Of a DNA stretch of 64,000 nt, positions 37,801-45,697 are shown one piece after another; position 1 is the stretch's first letter, and the number at the start of each line of letters is the position of its first letter. A model generated the notes under the pieces. It was not told the origin of the DNA and searched no databases. It saw only the letters and a program-made list of their open reading frames with translations. The translations under genes were made by a program, and so were the position numbers. Source of the stretch: Anatilimnocola aggregata (GTDB lineage: Bacteria; Planctomycetota; Planctomycetia; Pirellulales; Pirellulaceae); assembly GCF_007747655.1 (NCBI RefSeq), contig NZ_CP036274.1:2418001-2482000 (forward strand), written 5' to 3'.

Positions 37801-38363
37801 CGACCTCGCAAGGACCATGGGAACAGCAGCTTGCCCGAGCGCGACACGGCGACCAGCAGTTGCTGTTTATCGCTAACGCCCCACGTCGCCGATTCACCCA
37901 CTCCCTGCCCGTCGCCCACTTTCCAGGTCGGTGTGCCGAGCGGAAGAGAACAAGGGGCAAGTGGAAGCCAGTGAAGCGTGCTGACAGCCTCGACAGATGT
38001 CTGTAGCTCTACGTTGAGTTCTGAAGTGCCGGCAATCATCTGGTCGCCGCGAATTGTGGCACGGTACGTAGCGTCAGAAATCGTAACGCTCGGCGGCATT
38101 TCTGCTGGCAATTCGGCAGGAACGGGCTTTAGCGTCGCGGTGCGTCGTTCGAACTCGTCGCGCTTCATGGGAGTGAGCCCGCGAATTTCGTCCGCCATTT
38201 CATCGGCAGGAACATAAATCCTACGCAGCGGCTGTGCGACAACCGGCGCTACGTTCGCAGGGACAGTCGGCAACTGAGCGGACAGTGTTTGTGCAGCTGC
38301 CGCCGCCAGGGCAATCGAGGATAACACCAAAAGCGCGAACCCTGGCACGCGAGCGGAGGTCAC
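31803..38363 (-). CDS. Giant exported membrane-anchored protein built of two ~1,100-residue units
   Basis: A 2,186-residue protein starting at GTG 38363, which overlaps the upstream gene's TGA (GTGA). There is a signal peptide at residues 1-30 ('FALLVLSSIALAAAAA'). The ectodomain is beta-rich with many Arg/Leu/Val alternations and 'P....D.....L..P' segments. Hydrophobic clusters lie at about 984-1045 and 1075-1091, followed by 'LQAADE', which looks like a second signal-peptide end. Another beta-rich region of similar size follows from about 1100, and the protein ends with a membrane cluster at about 2111-2178. Parallel landmarks in the two halves ('RRIYVPADE..' at about 48, 'VVIPIDDDRQ' at about 1105, each followed by a Phe/Trp-Glu-x-Leu-type helix and then an Ig-like strand pattern) suggest duplication and fusion. 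No known domain or enzyme motif was recognised; function unknown. Confidence 0.85.
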   Translation of the reverse strand: MTSARVPGFALLVLSSIALAAAAAQTLSAQLPTVPANVAPVVAQPLRRIYVPADEMADEIRGLTPMKRDEFERRTATLKPVPAELPAEMPPSVTISDATYRATIRGDQMIAGTSELNVELQTSVEAVSTLHWLPLAPCSLPLGTPTWKVGDGQGVGESATWGVSDKQQLLVAVSRSGKLLFPWSLRGRKDERGRVRFEFDLPAAARQRLELRLPANSLLTSETSMIRERGAVPPENGSKPSDALPESLWEVEVASGRRVELLVEPRKREEQLQPLALVRETSSYVFTPGQMDLDLSLELDIDRAPLRQIRVRHDPRLNWTAIRWGEQTLAWTTEKSSSDEPVAVIQLPEPLTGNSRLIQLTAVADWTPLPQKWALPRVTVENAIWQEGRANVAAPRWLQLDAIAGPGSRLTATTLASDNQGTDLLQFQLERNSASIEVQPAISSQPLDCLSMLTLQVEPKQLVAQFAAELTVTSGSHFTIECEVPRSWVIDSLETVPADLLEDRTVKPRNNFQSILLQLRQPLRTGRPLRIQARLRHVRGPGAEAWNDDILQPVRFLTAATQQRYVTLQLADASFEPRLLSADGLEFLSPSVLPPRARALVDSTIGSWLVRLTDAARQPRFLLAPGSPRYAGESTLQTYLSPGHVDYRLSIRCEPESSAVSNLLVQIRPAPAVDPQWRLDSEPRPLIAERVETMVTASDQPGPALYRIELPRARDVSFALNAQWNEAIVAPTFAPMIELPEATSHAAQVELIGLLDTPMTWQAERLRPLPIPPTAAQVRARYRYQAGQDARLKLIPLLETLRPLAGWISRCEIESWFAPTGAGRHEAHYVVAGGDVETLELRLAENARLARAVVDGREVLAFSRTSDPRWLSIPLRNPGNPIANANPLVRLEYTSPPLEQRAWIRSRWTAPIPETRLPVLQSYWHAYLPNNWQLWPSTQVNSSGQTATARSSSFLALMLPGDGVASISRDLPSSGQVQIDVYSPTWFGLLALAVALASTAAVLYFRNWSAFTLIAVSIGWLALAIFVSPPMTVFIQAALAGWLTGCALQLFRSTLKVKTIPAAATTSTQLLQPIARLLFSVVILGTIIGAGTSWNLLPSLQAADESERPWRVVIPIDDDRQPVGDYVYVSPALWEALFRQSPQAGAGQPDWLIRSAQYDLRWQTSGADLTTEFQGIVARYEIEVFRPGSTFKLPFSREQVRLTDPGVRMDGEAAAATWSAASDALLIELDSQRTGRQRIEVGLALLVPPRDGTIGASIRIPAVQSSRVVVPLLASTDKVSIPTARGGEHPADGAAWQVELGAADQLTVQWSRSQTEPPPVIEAEQLLLWRLRPSSVVVEGKWQFRPLTGKLREVVIRADPRFRLLPIGNGSNIVKQWLEEGEVNLHHFVLDRATTADVSLTASFLLVGSTGIGNLIPPRIEAAADRVTRDWQAAWTAPGLQWNGKTGSIPAAEFLQQWGDQSLSPVQAYRSTPESPRPALAVSPVQNRLQAIQQIEWSLTPDQTSVRYRLQGQTASASLNQLRFVLMPQLTVRRVVVTQGDVSVASRWFRHADGLLTLLLDEVRAEPWQVEVLADRPHIAGKTANLPVLQVTDVDVQQYECQIRRRAGADAKLGKLSGWKQRPVTVDPKEAEDDDANSGDRLIAELEWNSTRPGTIPSQIAVTLGASLPGSAGELLTRLLPVADGWQVEVIANLSAPGSNFDELQFSVPRDWTGLLEMEPAGRWHLELLPGQSRNLLRVQLQTPVKDKLHLRLTAPLETEQELIRLPAVDLVGTHELQRWVSLPQQASDSKLQWQTAGLQLRPGLPADFANEQAQTNLNYEAIIDRYRASARPERTKREQPRVILADHQVAWQNDRRVVGRSELTIVPGGAKRLLIQPPEAHELVAVVVNNIPGQLHREPGIGGAATVELHSDSWPQWVQVIYRGRLPVQDEAAGKWQFAAPQVATAPVERTRWQITGPALLVSPAALFQGKPLDDNDPLASLEALAKVARGATDSPSGHLAESVDTWLRLWRQHWDRELQAIRKRPPSSPLAPVVSARLQALENEMADLLTLPLEDVATIDAKTSVDLVPITSVHEAVVSRPLFELRHTQAGDMPTWTVSLPAPSEQPANYYHWLLAAALLVFAGIVTQMGRSVALRDWIIAFPQLVLALFGVAALMLPGYLWLGVLILLLTLPAAFHSPWRQRA

Positions 38364-41300
38364 AGTTCCACCTCGTGAGTTGCCGGCGGCAACACTGGGG
38401 CAGCTGCCGTAGTGGCAGGCGGACCAGCTGAACGACTTCCTGTGGAGCGGGGACTGGAGAGATTCGACAACGAGCGCGGCAGTGGCTGAGGTGGTCGGGG
38501 AACCTGACCGGTCCAGAGCCAGCGAATAGCTGCCAGGATTGCGACAATTACCAGGCCAAGGGCGATGGCTTGGGCAACAAACAGCATGGTTTGCGGTGCG
38601 GCCACTCCCAATGCCAGTAGCAGCACCACCAGTACTAACAGTCCTGTAGAACTGCGCACCAGCGGTACATGAAGGAAAAGCAAACCGAGCGCCAGCCCCA
38701 GACCGGCAAGCCAGGCCGCCAGCGCGCGTTGGCCAATGGTCTGCAGTTGCAAAGTCGGCTCACTACCAACACTGGAGAAGAGGTAATTGTTGAGTGAAGA
38801 GGGCAAGGGCTCTTGGCGGCTGGCCCCGCACCAGTCTTCGAGCGATTGTTGATTGAAATTGGCCATCCGCGACCAGTAGTAGTTTTTCCAGCCCCATTTC
38901 ATCTCTGGAGCGTAGTCGCGCGGCTCGAACAGCAAGTGCTCGTGCGACGGCAATACGACCTGCCATTGAATGCGCTGCGGAGAATTGGCTCCTTCCAGTT
39001 GTGGCGGTGTGAATTGATGATCGGCAATCCACCACCCGGCCCTGGTGCGCGGTAGGGAGTACCACAATTCGACCACATGCACTTGAGGAGTGGTCGCCGT
39101 ACCCAGGTCGATATTCACCGTCCGTTCGCCCGCCGTTTGGGCCGGAATATGCTTGCCATCCACGATCAATTGAATGTTGCTGGCGGCAACGGCGACTGGC
39201 AAGCGGGCGACGATCGTCGGGGCCGCAGTCCGCAGTTGCAGCACGCAGCGCTCTTGCCGCTGCTGCGGCGAAAGCCATGTTTGCACCCACATGCGGTCGA
39301 TCACAAGACCGCTGATCTCGGGTGTTTGTTGCAGCGAAACATTCAGGCTGAGTGACGTGAGCAGTTTGTCGGACTTGCCTTCGAGCACGCCGCGCTGACT
39401 AGGCGCGAGAGATTCTTCGCTGCTGGCGCTTTCAGGAATCTTCAAATGAAGCTCTTCGGAATGCTCGATGCGAATGGTCTGTCCCAGCAAGCGATCGAAG
39501 TCGGTATCAGCGGGCACGACGAGCGGCACCTGCAAATGAGTGGCTGGGTTGGCCTTTAGCGCTGGCATTGGCAGTGAGTATCGCAACTGCAATTTGACCG
39601 CGCCCAGACGATCTTGCGTGTCGATAACTTCGAGCAGATTGCGACCGTCATCATTAGGCGCGGGGCGGTGTTCGAGCAGTTGCTCATTCAGCGATACCTG
39701 GAACCCTTTGAGCTCGCTCAAGTCTGAGGGCAAGGCGAGAAGGTATGATCGCTTCGACTCATAGGCAATTTGATAGTCGAGTTGCTGCTGAACTTCGATG
39801 GTGCTGCGACGCAATCGGAGCAAGGTTTCGGCCTTAACGCTGACGTGGCGCGAACGAACTCGACGAGCAGCCACAAAAGCAATCGCTTCGCTCGAACCCA
39901 GGTCGCGATACAGCAGTGGCGGCTGCTGACGAGTATTGGGTAGCGCAGTTCCGAGTGTGGCGTCGGCGACGAGTCCCTTCAGTTCGGTGGCGGTAGGAAC
40001 GAGTTCCACATTGTCGGCCGGTTGAACCACAATGCTGGCCGGGGCTGCGACATCGACTTGTGGTCGCGGCAGAGAAAATCGCACTGTATCAGCTTCAGAT
40101 GCCAGCGGTTGATGGGCTTCGATGCGATATGTCAATTCGCCCTTCGCGGCATCCAATTGGGCCAGAGGTAGCGTGAGCATCGGCACCTCCTCCGCGGGTG
40201 GGAGTGGCTGCTCGGCGGCATTTTCACCCACGATGCGATCGACGCGCCAACCAGCGAGATCGAGATTGGTCGACGTTGCCTTGGGGCCACGAATGCGGAA
40301 ACGAAAGGTCGCTTCCAGTCGCAAGAGCGAGGCATCGGCATAGACCTGGTACTGCGGCTCGACCGCGATCCGAGTCGGCCGAGGCGAAACCGACAACTTC
40401 AAATCGAGAGGCTGCTTGAAATACCCAAAGCGAGCAACCGGCCGGCCATTCGCCACCGGCGCATCGAGCAATTCTAAGCGTTGCGTTGAAGCTTCGTCGG
40501 ACCAGCCCAGGTTCCAATCTCCTTCGACCAGGAAATCAATGTTTCCCCGTTGCCGCTGGGCACCGATCACGTCGAACCTGGCTGGACGCAAGGCGGTATC
40601 CGTGGCATTGGCAGCCACTTCTTGCTCGGCAAGCAGGCGAATCTCGATGGGGCCCGTCGTCGGTCGATCGAAGCGGACATCGACCAGGCGACCTGCGTTG
40701 TTCTTATTTACATCGGTCGATTCTGCGATCGTCGCGGTGTAACCAGTTGCAGGAACGGGCACGAGTTGCATGCCGGGGGGCAAACGCACGGCAACGGTCT
40801 CCATTGGTTTGCCAAGCGTGCGAAGCTTTAATCGTGCTTCGGAACTGATGCGGCTACGACTTTCGACCCGGACGATAATTTCGCCGACGGCTTCGAGTGT
40901 TGGCTTGGCTTCGGGCGAAGGCGCCCTACCAGCTTGCCAAAAGAGATGTAAGTCGCCAGTGGGACCAACAACTTGGATTTCGCTTTGGCCGGCGGCGAGT
41001 GACCTGGTCGTGAGAATTCCTTCAGAGCCGTTGCGGAGCGAGGCATTGGCTTGAGTGAGCGGAACCTGCAAACGCACCGCCGATTCGGTGGCACGGGGCA
41101 AGTTCAACTGCAGCCGCCGCTCGAGCCCGATGGTTCCCACTGGCATTGCTAGTTTCAATTGAATTTGATGAGCCTTGCCTTCACCCTTGAGCCAGAGAAG
41201 ATAACCTTCGCCATCGCCGGCAACACTCAGCAGAAAATCGCCGGGACCATTGTGCTTAGCCGGTTCGAGCAGAGCGCCGCCACCAAACCGCAGTGGAATA

Positions 41301-41728
41301 CGGACCCAGCCCGGCTGCTTCACACGCACGCTGGCCGTGGCTTGGAACTCAGCAGTTGCCCCGTCGGCCTTGCCGGTGAGCGTGAGGGAGTCGAAGGCAT
41401 AAGCGGGTGGTGGCGGTGGCAGCAGACCTTTTTGAATCTGCACCAGCTTCTCGAAGTCTTCGAACGACAGCCCGATGACGGGGACGAGATTCCCCTTTTT
41501 GTCGCGGAGCATGTAAGTGTCTAGTTCGCTCGGCGGCGGTGCGGCAGGTCCAGTGGATGGCTTGACCCGCGGGGCACGTTCAGGAGTGGTTTCGGCCGGT
41601 GATTCAACTTTGGGCGGTTGCCTGGCTTCGTCCTTGGGTTTCTCATTTTGCGCCCAGGCCGACGCTAAATTAGGCGCGCAAAGGTAGGCAGCAAACCAAA
41701 CCCAAACCAGCAAACTGCGATGCAGCAT
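38360..41728 (-). CDS. Large exported membrane-anchored protein, single unit of the same family
   Basis: A 1,122-residue protein from ATG 41728, which directly opens a good signal peptide ('MLHRSLLVWVWFAAYLCAPN'); a GTG at 41764 is possible. After a Pro/Glu-rich linker comes the motif 'NLVPVIGLSFEDFEKLVQIQ' near residue 80. A long beta-rich ectodomain follows, with 'LPRATESAVRLQVPL' near 210 and repeated 'RLQL..LP' strands. There is a membrane cluster at about 996-1070 and a Pro/Ser-rich tail. The order motif-ectodomain-membrane cluster is the same as in each half of the 2,186-residue protein encoded downstream, with which it overlaps by four bases. The two are surely co-translated and probably form one envelope complex. 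Function unknown. Confidence 0.85.
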   Translation of the reverse strand: MLHRSLLVWVWFAAYLCAPNLASAWAQNEKPKDEARQPPKVESPAETTPERAPRVKPSTGPAAPPPSELDTYMLRDKKGNLVPVIGLSFEDFEKLVQIQKGLLPPPPPAYAFDSLTLTGKADGATAEFQATASVRVKQPGWVRIPLRFGGGALLEPAKHNGPGDFLLSVAGDGEGYLLWLKGEGKAHQIQLKLAMPVGTIGLERRLQLNLPRATESAVRLQVPLTQANASLRNGSEGILTTRSLAAGQSEIQVVGPTGDLHLFWQAGRAPSPEAKPTLEAVGEIIVRVESRSRISSEARLKLRTLGKPMETVAVRLPPGMQLVPVPATGYTATIAESTDVNKNNAGRLVDVRFDRPTTGPIEIRLLAEQEVAANATDTALRPARFDVIGAQRQRGNIDFLVEGDWNLGWSDEASTQRLELLDAPVANGRPVARFGYFKQPLDLKLSVSPRPTRIAVEPQYQVYADASLLRLEATFRFRIRGPKATSTNLDLAGWRVDRIVGENAAEQPLPPAEEVPMLTLPLAQLDAAKGELTYRIEAHQPLASEADTVRFSLPRPQVDVAAPASIVVQPADNVELVPTATELKGLVADATLGTALPNTRQQPPLLYRDLGSSEAIAFVAARRVRSRHVSVKAETLLRLRRSTIEVQQQLDYQIAYESKRSYLLALPSDLSELKGFQVSLNEQLLEHRPAPNDDGRNLLEVIDTQDRLGAVKLQLRYSLPMPALKANPATHLQVPLVVPADTDFDRLLGQTIRIEHSEELHLKIPESASSEESLAPSQRGVLEGKSDKLLTSLSLNVSLQQTPEISGLVIDRMWVQTWLSPQQRQERCVLQLRTAAPTIVARLPVAVAASNIQLIVDGKHIPAQTAGERTVNIDLGTATTPQVHVVELWYSLPRTRAGWWIADHQFTPPQLEGANSPQRIQWQVVLPSHEHLLFEPRDYAPEMKWGWKNYYWSRMANFNQQSLEDWCGASRQEPLPSSLNNYLFSSVGSEPTLQLQTIGQRALAAWLAGLGLALGLLFLHVPLVRSSTGLLVLVVLLLALGVAAPQTMLFVAQAIALGLVIVAILAAIRWLWTGQVPRPPQPLPRSLSNLSSPRSTGSRSAGPPATTAAAPVLPPATHEVEL

Positions 41729-41764
41729 GCGGGTGGTCGAGATCGAAGGGAATGCGAATCGCAC

Positions 41765-42376
41765 CAGGGGCGTATCCCGTTACTAGAATCGACAAGCGTC
41801 AGAAGCGCGGGCAGAGAAGAGCTTGGACACCCTTCCTAGTTTAACTGGCAGGCTCAATCGGACCAACTAATTCTGCGAATGACAACCGTGACACCTGCTA
41901 CTCACTTTGCTGCGGTTTCAATTCACTAAACGTTCGCACTCGGCCCTGGCGGCTGACCGCTAACTTCGTCTCTCTGAGTACATTCACTACAGCTGTGCAA
42001 TCCTATTCATAGATTGCCGAGTTTGTCCCGTTCGTTACCATTCGCCACTTGTGGGGTTTAAGCACGGGGATGAATGGCGTATTCGCTAGAACGCGGGGGA
42101 TTCCTCCCGCTGCTGGCAGTTGCCACCTTTCGTATGGGGCTGCGTGCCCAGGAAAATCCCTAAAAACCGCTGAGTCGGGGAACGAAATCAGAACTTTGGA
42201 CGTCGGAAGATTGTTTTGTGTGGATTGCCTGCTTACGATAGACCCTTAGTCGATGGGTGCTTAGTCGAAGGAACGCGATAGCACCCGCCAGCGGGTAATG
42301 TTGATTCAATTCTTCCTTGGGGCGTGCCGGAACGCGTCACAGGGCTGAGTCGCCGCTTGGTTGGACAAATCTCTCC
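41765..42376. other. Divergent intergenic region between giant-protein operon and metalloprotease gene
   Basis: About 610 bp without a convincing gene; a 66-codon frame at 42049-42249 shows no family resemblance. It holds an ECF-type promoter candidate (listed separately), a small inverted repeat GCGGG/CCCGC around 42094-42111 and a direct repeat TTAGTCGA (42246-42253 and 42261-42268). The promoter for the large minus-strand operon must lie in the left part; I see no clear match. Confidence 0.45.
42179..42204 (+). promoter_or_regulatory. Candidate ECF-sigma promoter
   Basis: GGAAC (42179-42183) and CGTC (42201-42204) are separated by exactly 17 bases, the general ECF -35/-10 arrangement. It would give a leader of about 165 bases before the metalloprotease start at 42377. 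An ECF sigma gene lies 8 kb downstream, but no link is shown. One match in a long gap can be chance. Confidence 0.35.
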
Positions 42377-45300
42377 ATGCAATTGCCCTGGAATCGTCGG
42401 CCTTATCAGGCCCCCGCGTCGAAATCACGCCTGCTGGCGTGTAGTCGCGGTCGCTCGCGCCGACGAGCCTTCTTCGAAACGCTCGAAGCCCGCACGGTGA
42501 TGGCTCCCTTGGGCGCGTTTCCAGACGATACCGGCGAATACATGCTGGGCGATATTCTGGTCACCGTCGTCTTGATGGAGTCTGACCCCACCCTGCCTGG
42601 TGCCGATCCCAGCACCGAGAACTGGACCGCTGCCACGATCAACGCCGTGCAACAGAAGGTTCAGCAAGGGATGGACTGGTGGAAGCAGACTTTCGCCAGC
42701 ATCGACGAGTTCTACTACAACCCGGCTCTGCCGCTGGTGAACTTCAAATACGACTGGACCTGGGCGCTCGATCCGGTCGAGACGATGTACGAACCGATCA
42801 ATCGGTACTCGTCGGTTCACGAATTGTGGGTCAACGATTTTCTCGATCGGCCCGATGTCGATTTTGCCAAGACGCTCGATATCTACAAAGACATTAAGGC
42901 GTTCAACAACTTCCAGCGCGAGCGACATAACACTGATTGGGCTTTCACCATCTTTGTGGCGAACAGCACGAATGACACCGATGAGTATTTTCCGGTCAAT
43001 CCAAGTCCTGCTCCCGACGAAGTGAACTATCGCGGTGCCTTCGCCTTCTTGGGTGGCCAGTTCATCGTGATCCCCTCCGATCGTCCAGCAATCACTTTTG
43101 CCCACGAGGCGGGGCACATTTTCTACGCTCTCGACGAATACTCGACTGGGCACAACTATGCGACCAAGTCTGGTTACTACAACACGCAAAACACCAACGG
43201 CGCTGCCGGCAATCCCGACCCCGATTTTCTAAGCGCCCAACTTCCCAGCATCATGGCCACCGGAACTGCCCAAGCGGCAGCTTGGGCCGACCACATCTCG
43301 TCGACTTCGTCCAAAGAAGCGATTGGATGGAAAGACTCGGATGGCGATGGCGTACTCGATGTGAACGATGTGCCGTTCACGCTCACCGGCAAGGGTTCCT
43401 ACAATCCCACGACCAGCACTTATCGGTTCAAGGGAACTAGCAGCGTGCGCACGCTGCCAAATCGCAACACATTCGGCGGCCTCAATGCGAATGTCGTTTA
43501 CAACGACATTTCCATCAATAAAGTGCGCCGCGTCGAGTATTCGCTCGATGGGGGCAACAGTTGGACGACGATCACCGACTTTGCCAATACGCCGACAACC
43601 GCCAACTTCGACCTGACGATTCCCCTTAGCGCCGGCCCCCACAATCTGAAGATTCGCACGTTCGATCAACGCACGGGCGCTTCGTCCGAGATCTTCGAAA
43701 CGGATATTAACGACCCTGGCACCGGCACCTCAACTCCGCCTGAATCAACGACCAGTCCAGGCACTGTAACCGGCTTCGCCTATCGCGATGACAATGGCAA
43801 CGGCCAGTGGGATTTCGGCGAAGTTCCCCTCATCGACTGGGGCGTCGAGGTTCGCGATATCGACGACAATCTGCTCACGCTGAAGCACTCCCTGCGTCCC
43901 AGCGAGTATGCCGAAAACAGCGTTCTGAATACAGCGGTGCCGGGCGTCACGATTAGTGTGATTGGCCAAACCTCCGGCGGCAACCTGGTCATGTCGCGGT
44001 ACAGTTCCAAAGTAAATGGCTACGTCTTCTTCGCCGGAAGTAGCGGGCGCGATACGTTCTCGACCATTCGCAATCCGTTCAATCTCAATACTCTGCAGTC
44101 GGACCGGCGCTTGAAGGTTGAGTTTGCTTCTCCAGTGACTTCCGTCAGTTTGCGTGCCTTGAGTGCCGCGGTTAGCGCCAGCACCGGAAGCGTCGCGCAA
44201 TTAGAAGCTTACGATGCCGGTCATAACCTGATCGGTCGCTATACCACTTCTGCGCTTGGTATCGGGCAAAGTGAAGTGATGACCATCACGCACGGCGTTG
44301 CCGACATTAAATACGTCATCGCGCGCGGCCACCTCGAAACCGAAGTGCTGTTCGATAACCTCACATGGGGCCCCTCCACTTCGACCACCACGAATTTCGA
44401 CGGCAGCTTTACGTTAGCCGCGCTACCTGCGGGCACCTATAACCTGAAGGTCATTCCGGCCCCCAACTACAACGCGGTTACTCCCCTGGATGGCCGCACG
44501 ACAGTTACCGTTCCGCCGGGCGGTGGAGCCCCCGCCAACCTGTACTTTGCGTATCAATTCGGCGGTAATCCTTGGCACAACCTGCTCGATCCGCTGAATG
44601 TGGATGGCATGGGCAAGATCACCGCCTTCGACGCGCTGATCATCATCAACCATCTCAATCGCAATCCCGGCAGCACTGCCTTAGTGGCCAGCGAAGCAAC
44701 TCCCGGAAATTACCTCGACGTCGATAACAACAACCTTTGCACCGCATTCGACGCCTTAAAAATCATCAATTGGCTGAACAAAAATCCTCCCGGAACTCCC
44801 TGGTCGCCTGGTGGCGGTGAGTCAACTCCAAGCATTGTCGAAACCGTCGGCACGTCCGACCTGGTTGCCGGCAGCAATGGCGCTGGAGGAGGCGGCGGTG
44901 GTGAAGCCCTGGCTCCGGCCCAAACAGCCGACGAATACTTCGCCCGCTTCCCGTTACACGGCCAACCGAATCGTGAAGACCATCACGATCACATCCATCC
45001 CGAAGATCTGGTGGACGGGCCATTTGTCGATCAGCACTTCGCAGACGAGCACGACCACGATCACGACGATCACCTAAACCACGATGAGCTTCCCTTCGGT
45101 TCCATCAACACGAACGGAATCAGCGAATTCAACCTCTTCAGCAATGAGAACTCACTCACCAGTGATTCGTCTGAAAGCGAAGACGATGGCTTGGTGAATC
45201 TCGCTTTGACTTCGACCACGTCTGGCGTTTCGTCCCTTCTCGAACGCTTGCGAACCTTGCGACTGAGTCGCGACGACGACGATGCCACCCCGATCGCACG

Positions 45301-45418
45301 CAAGATTCAATCCTGGCGTACTCGCTTTGAACAATTGCTCGAAGCAATCTCGGGCGACCAGGACCAACTCGCCAATCTTCCCGGCGAGCCGTCCACTCAA
45401 AACCAATCCGCAAGTTAA
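42377..45418 (+). CDS. Secreted M64-like zinc metalloprotease with SdrD-B-like and dockerin domains
   Basis: A 1,013-residue surface or secreted protein, starting at ATG 42377. The basic N-terminus with 'RRRAFFETLEARTVMAPL' is the planctomycete 'LEAR/LEDR' export-type leader. The protease domain (about 55-330) has zinc ligands H243, E244 and H247 in 'FAHEAGHIFYALDEYSTGH'; the HExGH...L.DEY pattern resembles peptidase family M64. A possible Ig-like part follows (about 380-450). At about 475-500 is an SdrD B-like calcium repeat ('VTGFAYRDDNGNGQWDFGE'), and later a carboxypeptidase-like 'GSFTLAALPAGTYNLKVIP'. A dockerin-like pair, 'DALIIINHLNRNP' and 'DALKIINWLNKNP', occurs at about 750-815. The tail is rich in His and Asp ('DHHDHIHPEDLVDG', 'DEHDHDHDDHLNHDE'). 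Probably degrades or anchors to extracellular protein; substrate unknown. Confidence 0.85.
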   Translation: MQLPWNRRPYQAPASKSRLLACSRGRSRRRAFFETLEARTVMAPLGAFPDDTGEYMLGDILVTVVLMESDPTLPGADPSTENWTAATINAVQQKVQQGMDWWKQTFASIDEFYYNPALPLVNFKYDWTWALDPVETMYEPINRYSSVHELWVNDFLDRPDVDFAKTLDIYKDIKAFNNFQRERHNTDWAFTIFVANSTNDTDEYFPVNPSPAPDEVNYRGAFAFLGGQFIVIPSDRPAITFAHEAGHIFYALDEYSTGHNYATKSGYYNTQNTNGAAGNPDPDFLSAQLPSIMATGTAQAAAWADHISSTSSKEAIGWKDSDGDGVLDVNDVPFTLTGKGSYNPTTSTYRFKGTSSVRTLPNRNTFGGLNANVVYNDISINKVRRVEYSLDGGNSWTTITDFANTPTTANFDLTIPLSAGPHNLKIRTFDQRTGASSEIFETDINDPGTGTSTPPESTTSPGTVTGFAYRDDNGNGQWDFGEVPLIDWGVEVRDIDDNLLTLKHSLRPSEYAENSVLNTAVPGVTISVIGQTSGGNLVMSRYSSKVNGYVFFAGSSGRDTFSTIRNPFNLNTLQSDRRLKVEFASPVTSVSLRALSAAVSASTGSVAQLEAYDAGHNLIGRYTTSALGIGQSEVMTITHGVADIKYVIARGHLETEVLFDNLTWGPSTSTTTNFDGSFTLAALPAGTYNLKVIPAPNYNAVTPLDGRTTVTVPPGGGAPANLYFAYQFGGNPWHNLLDPLNVDGMGKITAFDALIIINHLNRNPGSTALVASEATPGNYLDVDNNNLCTAFDALKIINWLNKNPPGTPWSPGGGESTPSIVETVGTSDLVAGSNGAGGGGGGEALAPAQTADEYFARFPLHGQPNREDHHDHIHPEDLVDGPFVDQHFADEHDHDHDDHLNHDELPFGSINTNGISEFNLFSNENSLTSDSSESEDDGLVNLALTSTTSGVSSLLERLRTLRLSRDDDDATPIARKIQSWRTRFEQLLEAISGDQDQLANLPGEPSTQNQSAS

Positions 45419-45697
45419 TCGCGCTGTAAGTTGCGGCAATCGACGGCAAGCAACATACGCCAGAAAATGCCGACAAGCAGCGAGCTTTGCTGAAATTTGC
45501 GGCAAAAAAGTGGCTTTCTTCCGGATACTTCTCCAATAACCACCTGCCATTAGTAAAACGTTAACTTGATCCGGCAATGATTTCTGTGTGGTAGGATTGA
45601 ATCCCTGGAGAACCCTGGGAATTGACTCAGCGGACGGCTGGAGTCATCACACTTCAGCGCACGGCGGCGCGACCTTATTTCTTCTCGGGAGCGCACC

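Noticed and set aside
42049-42249. 66-codon frame in the divergent gap
   Set aside because: No ribosome site, signal or family resemblance; overlaps the promoter candidate.
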